A DNA stretch of 59,156 bases, taken from NCBI GenBank assembly GCA_019648995.1, contig BLXT01007816.1, positions 416,563 through 475,718 on the forward strand, written 5' to 3'. The DNA is from Plakobranchus ocellatus. Lineage: Eukaryota; Mollusca; Gastropoda; Plakobranchidae. Position numbers and translations under genes: made by a program. Position 1 is the first letter of the stretch. Each line of letters begins with the position of its first letter. The notes beneath the pieces are model-generated. The model searched no databases, had not been told where the DNA came from, and was given only the letters and a program-made list of their open reading frames with translations. Shown in pieces: positions 12,197-23,865 of this stretch.

Positions 12197-15100
12197 TGGC
12201 TATCTCTCACAATCACACACTGATTGTGTATTCCTACTTTATTTGAGTCTTCCTGCTTGGATTTCATTCTTATTCTTATTAATCATATTATAAGTACATT
12301 AATATGAACACCCACTCCCACAATGTTTAATCCATTGTCTTTGCCAAGCCAAACTCAATAGCCACATATTTATGATCTATCTAGAAATACCCTGCTTACC
12401 CACCTCCTACATGACTGTTAGGAATGTCAGTTTTGACAAGGCTTAGTGGAGATAAGGCCTTGAGATAGACGATCTGCATGACAAACCTGGAATTTGAATG
12501 TAGGCAGCCACTCTTGGGGATTAGTGAGGCTTGATTGCTTGAGCCTCTTACAATACACGGGGATTAGGGTCAATTTCATGAAGAACCTTTACAAGCTGGG
12601 AGGGAAACAAATTTCTCTTGAGAAAGGCTTGTGACAAGCTTTCTCTCTCTCTCTTTTTTTTTTTTTTTGATTGGCAGTTACTTTCTGTTGTTAGTGAATA
12701 AGGTCAGAGAGTTTGTGTATGTGTAATCAGTAGATCAGTGGATTAGTGTGATTTGTTATTTTATCTCATCAAGTGTTATAAGATCATTTCTGCTTAATTT
12801 CTTGTCTAAATCTAAAACAGTGGCAGGTCAAGTCCAAACTTCATTTGTTCATCAGACAGTAATCATCATTGTCCTTGATGAGTAAACTGCTAGTGGATCT
12901 CTGATGTACAATGTTATGCTTCATTAACAGGGATTAACTTCCTTTTTTTTTTTTTTTTTTTTTTTTGTATCTTCCTTTCTTTTCTATCATTTTGTTACCT
13001 TTGTTTTTTCAAGTCTCTCATTTTCATTCTGTCATCCAGATGAACCTCTAGCCATGTCATAAGCTTTTGCATACATATCTTTCTAAGTCATAACTCTCTA
13101 ATCTTCAGCTATCTTTAAATCTTCATGTATTTTATTGCCATCTCAAAACTATTATTTCCAGGCTGGGGTGAAGATGTTGAGACACTGGTTCCATCCCCTG
13201 TGGTCAGACCTCCAATCCCCCAGGCAAGCAGCAGCACCAGCCCTCGACAGCAGGGTTTGATGCAGGTCGGAGGGGGCTTTCCTCTTAAATCGTCCACTCA
13301 GCAACAGCAGCACCATTCTGCTCATGACAGAAACAGCAGTCTTTCACCGGATGTCTGGGAATCAAAGCTTAAGCAGCCAGATGGTATCGGAGGAACCAGT
13401 AAAGCATCATGGGAGGCCCAATCTCAGCCTTACAATGCCTCCAAATATAATGATGGCTCAACCTCCCCAGCATTCATACCACAGGGATACTCAAGGCAAG
13501 TCACTAAGTACATTGATGCGAATGGTGTGGAGCGCCGCTTCATTCGAAGTAGCGCAGCCTCTCCGAATAGGCGCAGTTACACAGAGGGCCTTTTGTTAAA
13601 GGGGGAAGGTTCAGGGCTGGGCTCCCTCCCTGGAGTTGGTGCGGCGCTTCTTCGCAATGCCACCAGCCAGAAGAACCTGTATCAAGATTACTCCTCAGCA
13701 CCCGCAGCAAATGTTAGTGACTCCAATACCAGGGGTGAGTTTGGCAATTTTATTGAAGACAGGAAAGCGATAGCCAGCCGGCACAGTTTCACTAATGTGA
13801 GAAACCAGCAGAAAATGGTTGGTGGAAGCAGTTATTCGAGTCTCTACCAATCGCCTGGTGGAGCAAGTGGGGATGATCAGTGGAAGCAGATTGGAGGAGG
13901 TCACCTGGTTTTGAAGAAACATCAAGAAGGTTTGCGTCATTGGCAACAGCAGCACCAAGAAGAGCTTCTTCATCAGCACCTTGAAACTCAGGTTGGTACC
14001 ATAGTTGTTTTATTTTGTAGCGATGTAAAGGGTGGCTGGAGTTATTGATATCACAAGCTGTGCCTGATTTTTTCCCCATTAACAAGGGAAAGAATGTCTT
14101 TTTCCAGTTACAAGCAAAAAAAAAATATAAATTAGTGGATTTTCCTAATGATGCCATTCAAAATGAATTTTTTTCACTATAATGTGACCCAACAGTGCAA
14201 CAATTTTTTTGTTTTGTTCTCCATGTATGACTCATAATGTCTTTGTTCCTTTTACAGATTTATCTAATTTATTGATTCGGGCATTTGATAACATTCACTG
14301 ATTATGTGATACTAACAGTCATCTATTTCCATTTAAGTTGTCTAATCACTGCTGTTGATGATGTTTATCAAGGGTCATCTCTATGCTAGGTTGACAGCAA
14401 TGTATAGGCATTAAGATGTTTAGCTCAAATGTATTTCTACACCCTTGCTTACTGCCTGTTTTTTTCAAAGATTAAAACCCTGATCGTCCAAACCTCATTT
14501 TTTAAAAATTACACATCTTAGGCACTCTACGAGACTCCCAGTAATCAGTCCCTCCTGCTATCGGGGACAGACCAGAACTTCACCAAACACTCTGTTCAAG
14601 ATGAGCCCCCTGCTAGGTGGGAGCCAGTCAGACGGGCAGCAGATAACATCATCAGAGAAAAGAACATGATCATAGACAAGTTAGTGTGACTTAATCTTTT
14701 TTTTTTTTCGATAACTAGTAAAATGCCTGAGAGTCTGCAAATTCAGTTATAAAGATAGAAAAATATTGCTTGTTCATGCCAATAAAAGAATAAATAATTA
14801 GATCTACACCTCTTAAAATTTTTACCATCTGAATGTAATATTTCAAAACCCAAAGAACTAAGTTTGAGACCTGTGAGATAAATCACGGAGGTTATTTATT
14901 ATTTACAATCTGGAAGTGTTTAAAAAGATTAAAGGATAGTTAACCTCAATATCAGACTTCACTTGTATAAAATCCATGATAAATTACAGTGTGTAAAAAG
15001 GCTATAATTTTATAGAGCTATAACTTTATAAACATAGGTTCATTTGCTTCCTGATTGGGCATGCTTTAATTCAAAAGAGTTTTTTTCCCTTTAACAAGTT

Positions 15101-18100
15101 TCTTTTTAAAAAGAAGTTGGTGAAATTATGTAGTTTGCAAAAAAAAAAAAAAAAAGAAAATATGATACATAAAAAACTTCAAAATCAGTGTAAAAATATT
15201 TTAAGAAGAAATTTTGAGAATAATGAGAAAGATAGTGTAATATCCCATTGAAAAACAAATTTTGTGTATATGTTTTTGCATATTTTCATTTAAATGAAAA
15301 CAATACTTTTCTAACAGATTGAAGAACAGAATTCTGGAACTTGAGGAAGATTTTAAGGAATCTGAAAGCAAATTACGGCAAGCTCTCATATCAAGAGATG
15401 ATGATGCAGACATTGCTAAAGACAAGTTGCAGGTAAAATAATACAAGGATTTGTTTTATTTTGATTGTTTTTACTCAAGCATTTTATTCAGACAATCCTC
15501 TTTCAAAGTCAATTTCAATTAGGAAAGAATCATTTTCCCTATTATAAATAGCTTCTTGCGTGACAAGCTATAATTTTTTTGCAGAAGCTTAAATTACTAA
15601 AGCCTTTAAAAAATGGCTTAGCTTGCTTTTATTATTTTCAGCTTCAACACTGAAGCCCACTGATTTATAAAGGCTACATTTGCCTTTCAGTTATTAAAGT
15701 GAAAGCAATAGATTATAAAAGATGCAGATACCTATAAAAGATTGAATTTTGTAGAGATGTAATCACTAGGGTTAATTCTTACAAGTAAAATATCTAATCA
15801 CAATAATCTTACAGATGGAAAGATGGACAAAACTTTTGTCGTCAGTTAATTCTCTTTAGTTTCAAAATGTTAAATTAACAACGTTAATGAAAATGACTTG
15901 AAAAAAAGCACTTATTTTTAAAAAAATGACACCATAGTTATAAAAACTGAATGCAATGAATAAAAGTATTGTTTCCTGGGTAACATTGTATAGAATAACA
16001 ATTAGTTAGATGTTTTTACAGTATTAGAGCAATGATATTGAGGCACAAAAAACCCCCATGTTTTTCTCATTCCATATCCTGCCCTCTAATTTTTAAAAAT
16101 GCGTTTGAAATTTGTGTTTCTTTCAATAGGAACTACAACATTCTAATGCCACCCTTAAAGAAAGGATGAGTGAAGAAAGGACCAAGAAAAATTCAGAAAT
16201 TGATGACCTTGAGTTGAAACTTGGGTATGGCAATATTTTATCTTGATATTAATATCAAATTTTGATCTATTGAGGTTTTCCACAACAAAAGATCTCTTAA
16301 ACAGAAACAAAAAATGTATTTCCTAGAAACAGAAGTAATGGTATACAATGCTTGAGTGGATTAAATTTTTTATAAGACATTCTGCCACTTTGTTTTGATA
16401 AAATTAAGTTGGCAGCTTTTCTGTAATCTGGTTTTAAGGAAAAATAATGGACCCAGGTGAGCCATGTTGCTTGTTTTTTTTTCAAATAATTTTTACCTAG
16501 GGTTACAAAAATGTTTAAATAAGTAACAATCTTCTTAATATTCATAAAGTTACTTTTGATTGACCCAAAACATTGACCATTTCTTCAACAGATCTGCAGA
16601 GCATGAAATTCAAAAGCTGAAAGAAGTTTTGAGGAACAAAGCTACAGATGTTTCAGATGTTCAAGCTCAAGTAAGCTATTGAGATAAAAATAAATTGTGT
16701 GATGGTACTATAGATGTACACAGTGTGCCAAAACATAAATCTGTTATGAATATCACCATGTTCTTTTTATCTTTATACGGATTTGATTTAGGAAAATAAA
16801 AGCCACGATAGTATGTCTTGAGATAAGTCCAATGAGTGATGTCATTTGTTTGCCAGAAAAGTATCAAGAAAAAAAAAAAAAAATTGTTTTCTTGCACATT
16901 CATCTATATTAACCATGCAACTGTTTGCAACCTTTCAGCTTTTAGAAAAAACTCGAGAAGCAGAGGTTTGGCATGAAAAATTCAAAGAGTCCTGTGAGGG
17001 CCATCAAGATTTGAAGAAAAAGCTTGACAGTTTACAGCGGTATCTCAATGAGCTGCCCACAGTGGAAGAGAGTCAAATGCAGGCTCAACAGGTATAGTTG
17101 CACAATCAACTGTCCTTTCCAACTTTTGATTAAATATCTTCCCCATCCTTCTTTGCTAGCCTGTACAAGCTTACAAGTCCTAACCGTGTGTGGATACTGC
17201 ACAAAAATATGTTTCAGCTATTGTGGACACTATTTTGAAATGGGTTTTTCAACCCTCTAGTTTTTTATGACAGTTGTGGTCTTGAGAGAAAGCCGTTTGT
17301 GTGCAAAATAATTGTGAAAATCGATTTATAAATGAAATTTATGCCAATTTAATGTGTTATGTAAAACCAGTAAAGTTGATATCTTGAGACTTTAGAGCAA
17401 ATCAACTTCAAATTTCTGTGGATACTTTTACACTAGAGCTTTTAAAAAGTATGTTGACAAAAAAAAAAAAAAAAAAAAAGATCATGACAATACAATTTTC
17501 AATCTGCCATATTCATTGACAGTATGTGATAGAGATATTAGTTGTTTTTTTTTTCTCTACAAAAGTTTACATTGTAGGTTTACATATCACTCAAATGTCT
17601 AAAATCTAACTTTTGACAGATTTGTTGCGCTAGTAGCCTCGTATATTTGCTTACAAGATATCAATGTGATGATATTTTCTTTGGTTTTCTTGTAAGTCTT
17701 TTGAAAATAAATGAAACAAGTTTTTTATCTGTTTGGTTTAAAGGGCCTTCCTTTTAAAACCTGAATCAATTTATGCATTTACATAATTAGTTAATCCAAA
17801 TTTTTTTTCTTTTTAACTGAATTTCAAACAGCTTTTGTCTTTGAGGGAAGAGAATGTTGCCCTGAAGACCAGGTCTGAAGGGCTGGATAAGAAGCTAAGC
17901 CAGGTGAGGAAGGTCATCACTGCCAGGGACTTCAGAATTCGAGATTTGGAGGAAAAAGAACGAGATCTAGAGCAGAAGGTGAGAAAGAGAAAAAATGTTG
18001 ACTTATCGCTTGTAACTAAAAGTATCTTGTCATAGTATTGAACAGTGAGCAATCATCACTTCGTAATAGTGAGAAGGTATGTTTGTTCCCCTTTCCTTTC

Positions 18101-21100
18101 TGTTTTTTTTTTTATTTTTGTTTAAAATTTATTTCTGAAATGCATGTTGGGAAAAAAAAAGTAAGCTAATGCTGAAAGACAGTATTTTATGTTGTTTATT
18201 CAGAGCAAAACAAATTTGACTGCTGAATTTTATTTGTATACATTACTTGTGTTGAAAGTCACACACGTCATTAAAAATACATGATAGTTTGGCGGTAATA
18301 GAAATTTTTTTTTTTTTTAATATATGTCAAGTTGTATTTTTGAATGTGCAACAACTATTTCAATCAAAGAAATTTACTTGGACCTGGATTTTTGGTCATC
18401 TTCTATATTTGAGATTAATTGTGTCATCAACAGTATATTATTTTTAAAAAAAGTGAACTTTATTGTAACCTTTTTACTTTCCTTTTATTTTCAATATCAA
18501 TTTGTCTATTTTAGATTGAAGAGGCAAATCATGAGTTGGAACGCTTGCGAGATACTGAGGGNNNNNNNNNNNNNNNNNNNNNNNNNNNNNNNNNNNNNNN
18601 NNNNNNNNNNNNNNNNNNNNNNNNNNNNNNNNNNNNNNNNNNNNNNNNNNNNNNNNNNNNNNNNNNNNNNNNNNNNNNNNNNNNNNNNNNNNNNNNNNNN
18701 NNNNNNNNNNNNNNNNNNNNNNNNNNNNNNNNNNNNNNNNNNNNNNNNNNNNNNNNNNNNNNNNNNNNNNNNNNNNNNNNNNNNNNNNNNNNNNNNNNNN
18801 NNNNNNNNNNNNNNNNNNNNNNNNNNNNNNNNNNNNNNNNNNNNNNNNNNNNNNNNNNNNNNNNNNNNNNNNNNNNNNNNNNNNNNNNNNNNNNNNNNNN
18901 NNNNNNNNNNNNNNNNNNNNNNNNNNNNNNNNNNNNNNNNNNNNNNNNNNNNNNNNNNNNNNNNNNNNNNNNNNNNNNNNNNNNNNNNNNNNNNNNNNNN
19001 NNNNNNNNNNNNNNNNNNNNNNNNNNNNNNNNNNNNNNNNNNNNNNNNNNNNNNNNNGTTTTGCTGTGGAGAAATGAGTGAAGGTTCCAGAGATATATAA
19101 CATGAAGAGTAGAAAGCAAAGGGAATGGTAGAACTATGTTGTCATACTCTTCTCTTCATCATCAGAACTTTTTTCAGAGGAGTGGTCATGAATGGTTACA
19201 AATTGAAACCCAAGTTTGAAAATTTTAGCTTCAAATAGGATTTATCAATCATCCTAGAATCCTACAATTAAAAAAAAAAGTTTACTGAAAATAACAGAGC
19301 CCTTTTTTTCTGGGCAAAAAAGAAAGAGAAAACATTAGTAATTCACCAGATTATTTAAAGACATAATTTTTTTGAGGATGAGGGTGGATAAAAGCAAAGG
19401 GAGTGAAAGTGGGTATGACAAGTTTTGCCTTTGGATGTAATATTTTACTGTAAGATTGTAGTATCTTTTTGTTTTTTTGTTAATTTAAGTAGCTTAAAAT
19501 ATTTTGTCACTTCCTCTTTTTTTTCTTTCTTTTTTAAGACCAAATCCCTTCACAAATGAACTTCCTAGGCATCCTCATAATTTAAAAATCTATTTTCTTG
19601 TTTTCACAAGTGTTTTAATTCTTCCATTTTGGCAATAGTTATGTTTTTGATCTTCTCAATCATGCCTGCTGTAGCTACTGGAGACAACTCACCTTAGGCT
19701 GCGCCAGATGGAGGTTAAATATCAAGGAGAGCTAAAGTCAGAGCAGGAAAGACTTACACAAGAGGAAGAGACAGTGATGTCTCTGAGAAATGAGGTTGCT
19801 GACAGGGAAAACCAGATTGCAAAAATGAAGAAATCCATGAAGGATGTAAGTAGATGTTAGCTTCTTTGAATTTGTATCTATTCATTTAAAACATGCATAT
19901 GTCATCTGAACAAAATTATTATGTAGACTGCAAAGCACGTCTTGGATATATCTAAAACGTATTGTCAAATCAAATATTAATTTTTAGGCGAGCTTTTAGA
20001 ATAACTTTGAATTAACTTTTTTTCTAAGATGTTGCAAATACAGTGCTTTTGTAAGATTTTTGTTCTTGTTGTTTTTACTTGATATAAAAATTTTTTTCAT
20101 TTTCCTGGTGTCTGTGCAGTTGGGTGTCCAGAATCAAGAACAGCTGGAAGAAAACCTGATGCTGAAACAGCAGCTGCGTCACTCTGGAATAAGTCCCAGA
20201 CAACATCACCAGCACCACCTGGACGATGCCAGTAGCGGCAGCAGTGGCTACAGCAGCGGCAGTTTCCGGGGCAGAAGCAGGAGTGGAAGTGGAGACACCA
20301 GCACCTCGGCTCTCCAGCGGCAGTTTATGCAGCAACTCAGCCTTTGCTTCTTTGAGCTACAGGCCCTGGTTAATGTTTGCTCCCAGAGGGCACGGGGAGA
20401 GGATCCAGATATCTCAGTGTTACTTGGTGTGAAGCGTAAGTTCATCATGCATGCTGGGTCACTAGCCATGTGAAAAAAAAAATTGTGCAGTGTTTTATTG
20501 TTCTTAAAGGCAATGGCTTATTAAAAATGATATAGAAATATAGATCATTGATTTTAAAATCAAATTGAAGGGATAGTTTTTTTATTTGTAGAACAATACT
20601 CTATAGAAGCATTTGAAATGCAGAATGTTGATTCCTTTGGTGCATTCGAGCAATATAGCCAGTAGCTTAATACATGTATTTCAGCAATAATAAGCTTATT
20701 GCATTAGAGATTAAATTTGCAGGTAATACGATGACATAATATGTTAATCTTACTTACACCTAGCTGTATTTGCTTGTCTTGGGATGCACATATTCTAACC
20801 TTAACTGCACGTTTTGTTGCACTAGATGTACTAGAGGTCCTGTTAATTCCTGTAAAATAATTGTATGGGGAATCATTATATTTTGAATTAGGATTTGTAC
20901 AGTCATTCATTTCAAATATTTCTGTGAAATCTTGTAGAAAGACATCATAATATGCGTACCTTAAAGTGGAGGGACTCCTCATTAGCTTGGAGAAGAAAAG
21001 TTTAAGTGACCCTTTTTTTTTTTAAGTTGCCCTTGAAGTATTGTGCCATGAATTTGAAATTGTAAAGTTTTTCTTTTTCTTTGCCATATCAGATCCAGGA

Positions 21101-21283
21101 AGTGATGAGGCTGCAGGAGGTGATCCAGATCAATTTGAAACTTCTGGAGATCACAATAAAGCCATGTCCCAGTGGCTGACCAAACTTGGAGAAATGCGAC
21201 GAGAAGTGGATAGGCTGCGAGCGCGCATTTGTAACAAATATGCTGAAGACATGGGAGACAACATCACATGTGCAACACAGTAG
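5880..21283 (+). CDS. CEP85: CEP85/CEP85L-family centrosomal coiled-coil protein (13 coding exons, one cut by a gap)
   Basis: Coding exons joined by GT-AG sites with matching phase: 5880-5913, 6315-6359, 13162-13991, 14522-14679, 15318-15432, 16130-16224, 16592-16670, 16939-17091, 17832-17978, 18515-18561 (runs into the gap), 19675-19845, 20120-20435, 21093-21283. About 793 codons are visible plus the missing part; human CEP85 and CEP85L are about 760-805 residues. The start ATG at 5880 is preceded in frame by a TGA at 5826. Family signatures: REKNMIIDK before the first coiled coil, LQRYLNELPTVEESQMQAQQ at residues 484-503, the FMQQLSLCFFELQALVNVC block followed by QRARGEDPDISVLLG, and a C-terminal YAEDMGDN tail ending in TQ. 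In vertebrates CEP85 binds STIL and supports PLK4 activation and centriole assembly at the centrosome; the same role here is inferred. I cannot tell CEP85 from CEP85L; a single invertebrate ancestor of both is likely. Confidence 0.93.
11351..11500 (+). repeat. Compound microsatellite (ATGT)n(GT)n(GC)n(GTGC)n(GA)n
   Basis: Five simple motifs follow one another: ATGT from about 11357, GT from 11383, alternating GC/GTGC from about 11405, and GA from about 11441 to 11480. A GTGTGAGTGTGTG tail ends it. It is intronic in CEP85. The alternating purine-pyrimidine part could adopt Z-DNA. Confidence 0.95.
12119..12193 (+). repeat. Microsatellite (CTGT/CTAT)n then (CT)29
   Basis: A short tetranucleotide stretch leads into an uninterrupted CT run at 12136-12193 inside CEP85 intron 2. 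Confidence 0.95.
13162..13991 (+). CDS. CEP85: CEP85 exon 3: long low-complexity N-terminal exon
   Basis: This 830-nt exon is by far the longest of the gene. It encodes about 277 residues of Ser/Gln/Gly/Pro-rich, presumably disordered sequence, as in the N-terminal halves of vertebrate CEP85 and CEP85L. Visible features are GWGEDVETLVPSPVV at the start, the string KYIDANGVERRFIRSS in the middle, and a Gln/His-rich end (HWQQQHQEELLHQHLETQ). The end leads into the coiled coil of exon 4. The acceptor is TTTCCAG (AG at 13160-13161) and the donor CAG|GTTGGT. GC content is visibly higher than in the flanking introns. Confidence 0.85.
14522..17978 (+). CDS. CEP85: CEP85 exons 4-9: central coiled coil
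   Basis: Six exons (14522-14679, 15318-15432, 16130-16224, 16592-16670, 16939-17091, 17832-17978) encode a nearly continuous heptad-rich coiled coil. Exon 4 carries REKNMIIDK, which aligns with KEKELLIDK of human CEP85. Exon 5 continues with ILELEEDFKESESKLRQALI. Exon 8 ends with RYLNELPTVEESQMQAQQ, the counterpart of RYLADLPTLEDHQKQSQQ in human CEP85 as I recall it. Exon 9 continues with LLSLREENVALKTRSEGL. All phases agree (2, 0, 2, 0, 0, 0 at successive 3' ends). No stop or frameshift is visible. Confidence 0.92.
18515..18561 (+). CDS. CEP85: CEP85 exon 10, truncated by assembly gap
   Basis: After the acceptor TATTTTAG the frame reads IEEANHELERLRDTEG and then meets the run of N. It continues the coiled coil in phase with exon 9. 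Its 3' end and donor are missing, so an unknown part of the protein (at most about 165 codons, probably much less) is absent from this assembly. In the human protein, the STIL-binding coiled coil lies in this C-terminal half. Open frames that span the N run are artefacts. Confidence 0.85.
18562..19057. other. Assembly gap (496 N)
   Basis: A run of 496 N interrupts CEP85 inside exon 10. The sequence after the gap (19058 onward) reads as intron, so the exon end, its donor and possibly one more small exon are hidden. Confidence 1.
19675..21283 (+). CDS. CEP85: CEP85 exons 11-13: last coiled coil and conserved C-terminus
   Basis: Exon 11 (19675-19845) encodes 57 residues of Glu/Lys-rich coiled coil ending MKKSMKD. 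Exon 12 (20120-20435) begins LGVQNQEQLEENLMLKQQL, passes through a Ser/Gly-rich linker (codons near 20230-20310), and ends with QRARGEDPDISVLLGVK. Exon 13 (21093-21283) carries WLTKLGEMRREVDRLRARIC and the tail YAEDMGDN...TQ, followed by TAG. These blocks match the C-terminal module of human CEP85/CEP85L (QRAQG-PNLSLLLGI and YAQDMG-N--TQ), which is the strongest evidence for the family. The last intron splits a His codon. Confidence 0.95.
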
Positions 21284-21523
21284 AGTGAGCATAAAATGCG
21301 GCTTACAATGTCAGTGACAGATGACCAGACAAAACTGACTGCCACAATTGGTTTGGTACACACTGGTGGGTTGAAAGTGCATTTAATCTGTATTTCAAAA
21401 ACCAAAAGCACTGATAAGTTAAACCTCTGCGACCATAGCAAAGTTTAGGATCATGTATTCTTCACGACAAAAAACAATATTTGTAAGTACTTAATATGCG
21501 ATTCAGTTTTAGATTTTAAGAGA

Positions 21524-21529
21524 AATAAA
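21524..21529 (+). terminator. Candidate poly(A) signal AATAAA for CEP85
   Basis: This is the first AATAAA after the CEP85 stop, about 240 nt downstream. Another lies at 22030-22035. Which is used cannot be decided from sequence; longer 3' UTRs are common in animals. Confidence 0.35.
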
Positions 21530-22380
21530 ATTGTGTCAACTTTTTATTTTTTGTATGTGAATTATCTAGCTCAGATGAAAACGGAAATTTACTTTAGCCA
21601 CTTTAGCTATTCTAAATTTAAACAAGAAAATGCACAAAATCCAATTTTTGTAATGTTTGTATCAACAAACAGCTTTGACATCATATGTAATGTGATAAGG
21701 TGTGGTGTCAATTTTGTATTTGAAAAGATTCTATCTTCTTCCACATGGCGTTTGACCCTTACTAAACTTTCTTTGTTGTGAAGAAACAAGCATTTAATAT
21801 TATGTTTCCTTAAATTCCAACAGCCTACTGTCACTTCAATTCAGAGATATATTAATGGCTTCTGTGGCAATTAGTGTTTAAGTTGTCGGCCTCATTTGGC
21901 CTGAAATCTGTCGGAAACTTCCTTTGTTAACATTGTGTAATGAAGTCTGTGGCCAGATCGGGATTCCAAGTCCTTGAAGTGCTAATGGACTTGGACTGGT
22001 ATAATCACGGCCAGCATTCATTTTCTTGAAATAAAGGACATGTGAGAGAAGTAAGATGACTTAGATGTAAAGTAGGAGAATTAGGGCAAAACTTAAATGG
22101 AGTCAAATATTTTTCACCTACTTCTGCCGCCTATTCTTAAAACAAAACACTAAAACATGGGTTTTACTCTATTTTATAGATCACTTTAGTAAAACACAAT
22201 ATGAATACTTCTATTGAATCAAATCACAAGCTGAAGTGATTTTTGCCTGACAAATAGGAATCCGATGTTTTATATACATATTGAGCTTATCTGTGATGCA
22301 TACAAATGCTTAAGAGTGCTTACTTAAACGCATTTTTTTTGCCCTTGAATTTTTATTCCATTTAATATCATATTAATTAA

Positions 22381-23466
22381 CTGATTCAGTCCCACAGGGA
22401 AAAACGACTTCTCGTGCCAGCCCAATTTTGAGGGCGCATTACAGAACAAGTGTGTTTCTGTTTTTATGTCAGAACATGGCTCAAATAAATAAAAGTCCCA
22501 TAGTGTTGCATACCAATTTTTACAGAAATGAATGAAGAACACAACTACGTGTATGTTGTGTATGTGAAATAATTTTAAGCAAATCTTTTATTTGATTTAA
22601 AAAAAAAATAATAATAAAAAGAGAAAAAAATTACATCGATTTTTTCCACTCAACTCAAATTCAAGCGCCAGCATGCACTCCAAGGTACTTGTGTAATATC
22701 CAAAGGCCTAACATTATGTCCATATATACAGAAAATTTCAATGAAATTGAGCAAAAACTTTTTTTTATATGATTTTTTTATAATGAGCTACATCCTTACT
22801 TGAAACTTGAGTCCAATACAGTATCTATGGATGTGGATCTAGAATTAGACCTAGGTCTAAATGCCGCTTTATCTGTGGGTATAGATCTAAAACTGGGTCT
22901 AGATGCAGCATTTTTAGAATTAGATCTAGAGCTGCTATCGGTAGAATTAGCTGATCTGTCCAATTCTGCATCTAGTCTCCTTTTCTTACATTATAACTAG
23001 GTCTAGACCCAGGAAATAGGCTGATCGATATCATCCCCACTATCCATCTTACTATCACTAATTTGGTTGTATAACTGATCAACACTGGCCTCAGAACCAA
23101 CTGACTCATAACCATCACTAGAATCATCTACCATATGGCTAAAACAAAAATCTAATGCCTTCTCTGCAGCCATTCTACAATGATATGGGTTTGATTCAAC
23201 CATGTTGTTTACTTTGGCAACGGTGAAGAAAAAAGAGCACAAACATTCAAAGCAATCTAAATTATCTAGTATCAACAATGCGATATGAAAATGAAAGTTA
23301 AAAGGAAGTGTATAGTGTCCCCGACTGGGTAAACATATGGATAAACATAGTTTCGCACTTTTGTTTTCTATATATTGGCATTGAAATGCCGAGCCGGTGA
23401 CAGCGGCTTAAGGGACTGAAATGAAGGCAGTTGAGCCGCTGACAGGGGTTCATGGGACTGAATCAG
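22381..23466 (-). mobile_element. TTAA-flanked non-autonomous element, probably piggyBac-like
   Basis: The sequence TTAACTGATTCAGTCCCA at 22377-22394 reappears as its exact reverse complement at 23453-23470. This gives a 1086-bp element with 14-bp perfect inverted ends and TTAA target duplications. TTAA duplication is characteristic of piggyBac (Kolobok also uses TTAA). Near the right end a 30-bp imperfect direct repeat occurs (23391-23420 and 23432-23461, both GAGCCG-TGACAG...GGGACTGAA), a typical subterminal arrangement. Inside, the - strand keeps a piece of an acidic protein resembling piggyBac transposase N-termini; no catalytic core is present. Confidence 0.72.
22800..23278 (-). pseudogene. 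Remnant of an acidic transposase-type N-terminus
   Basis: The - strand reads MAAEKALDFCFSHMVDDSSD, then an acidic Ser/Asp-rich run (GYESVGSEASVDQLYNQI ... MDSGDDIDQPISWV) to a stop at 23003. The same frame, after three stops within a few codons, resumes with KKRRLDAELDRSANSTDSSS and a Ser/Arg/Asn-rich stretch to a stop near 22800. The order of an acidic start followed by a basic/serine-rich linker resembles N-terminal regions of piggyBac transposases. The catalytic DDE domain is missing, so the element cannot move itself. Much of the region is built from AGATCTAGA-like words, so part of the frame could be an accident of the repeat. Confidence 0.4.
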
Positions 23467-23865
23467 TTAAGAAAAGATAGGATCTAAGATGTCTGCACTT
23501 TAACCTTTCCTTTCTTCTTTGGAACATTGCACAGGTAACCAGAAAAAGACATATGGAAATGGTGATATATAAGGATAGATTGGAGAAAAAGGCAGCTGGA
23601 TAGGTTTATTTGGAATGTTGCTGTTGAATTTTCTTTTTTTTTCTTTCTCAGATTAAATTTAAGCAAAACTTATATTGGTGCGTGACAATCAACCATGGCA
23701 TTAATTACAGGACCTTTGTTAAAAATTTTTTTTCTATATTCGGGGAGGCAAAGCAAGAGATGGATGACAGAGATTTATACATTTGAGTTTAAAAGGCAAA
23801 AGACCCTACTAGTGTAAAAAAATACAATTTTCAGCCTTTAAATGTAATAGCTGGTCAATAATATA

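Larger units (their letters stand above)
6360..13161 (+). other. Large CEP85 intron 2 (6.8 kb)
   Basis: It is bounded by GTGAGT at 6360 and TTTCCAG at 13161. It includes a compound microsatellite (11351-11500), a CT tract (12136-12193), a poly-T run (12940-12966) and a degenerate ACTGCT-rich stretch (about 9810-9850, 10240-10310). Bases 7680-8300 look less AT-rich than the rest, with a GCCGGC-rich patch near 7811-7832, and may be an old repeat insertion. I recognise no protein in it. Confidence 0.6.

Noticed and set aside
13695-14157. Antisense open frames over CEP85 exon 3
   Set aside because: Shadows of the GC-richer sense exon, whose frame is supported by splice phase and continues into conserved exons.
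18324-19119. Long open frames across the N run on both strands
   Set aside because: They are open only because N codons are not read as stops; the sole real coding part is CEP85 exon 10 (18515-18561).
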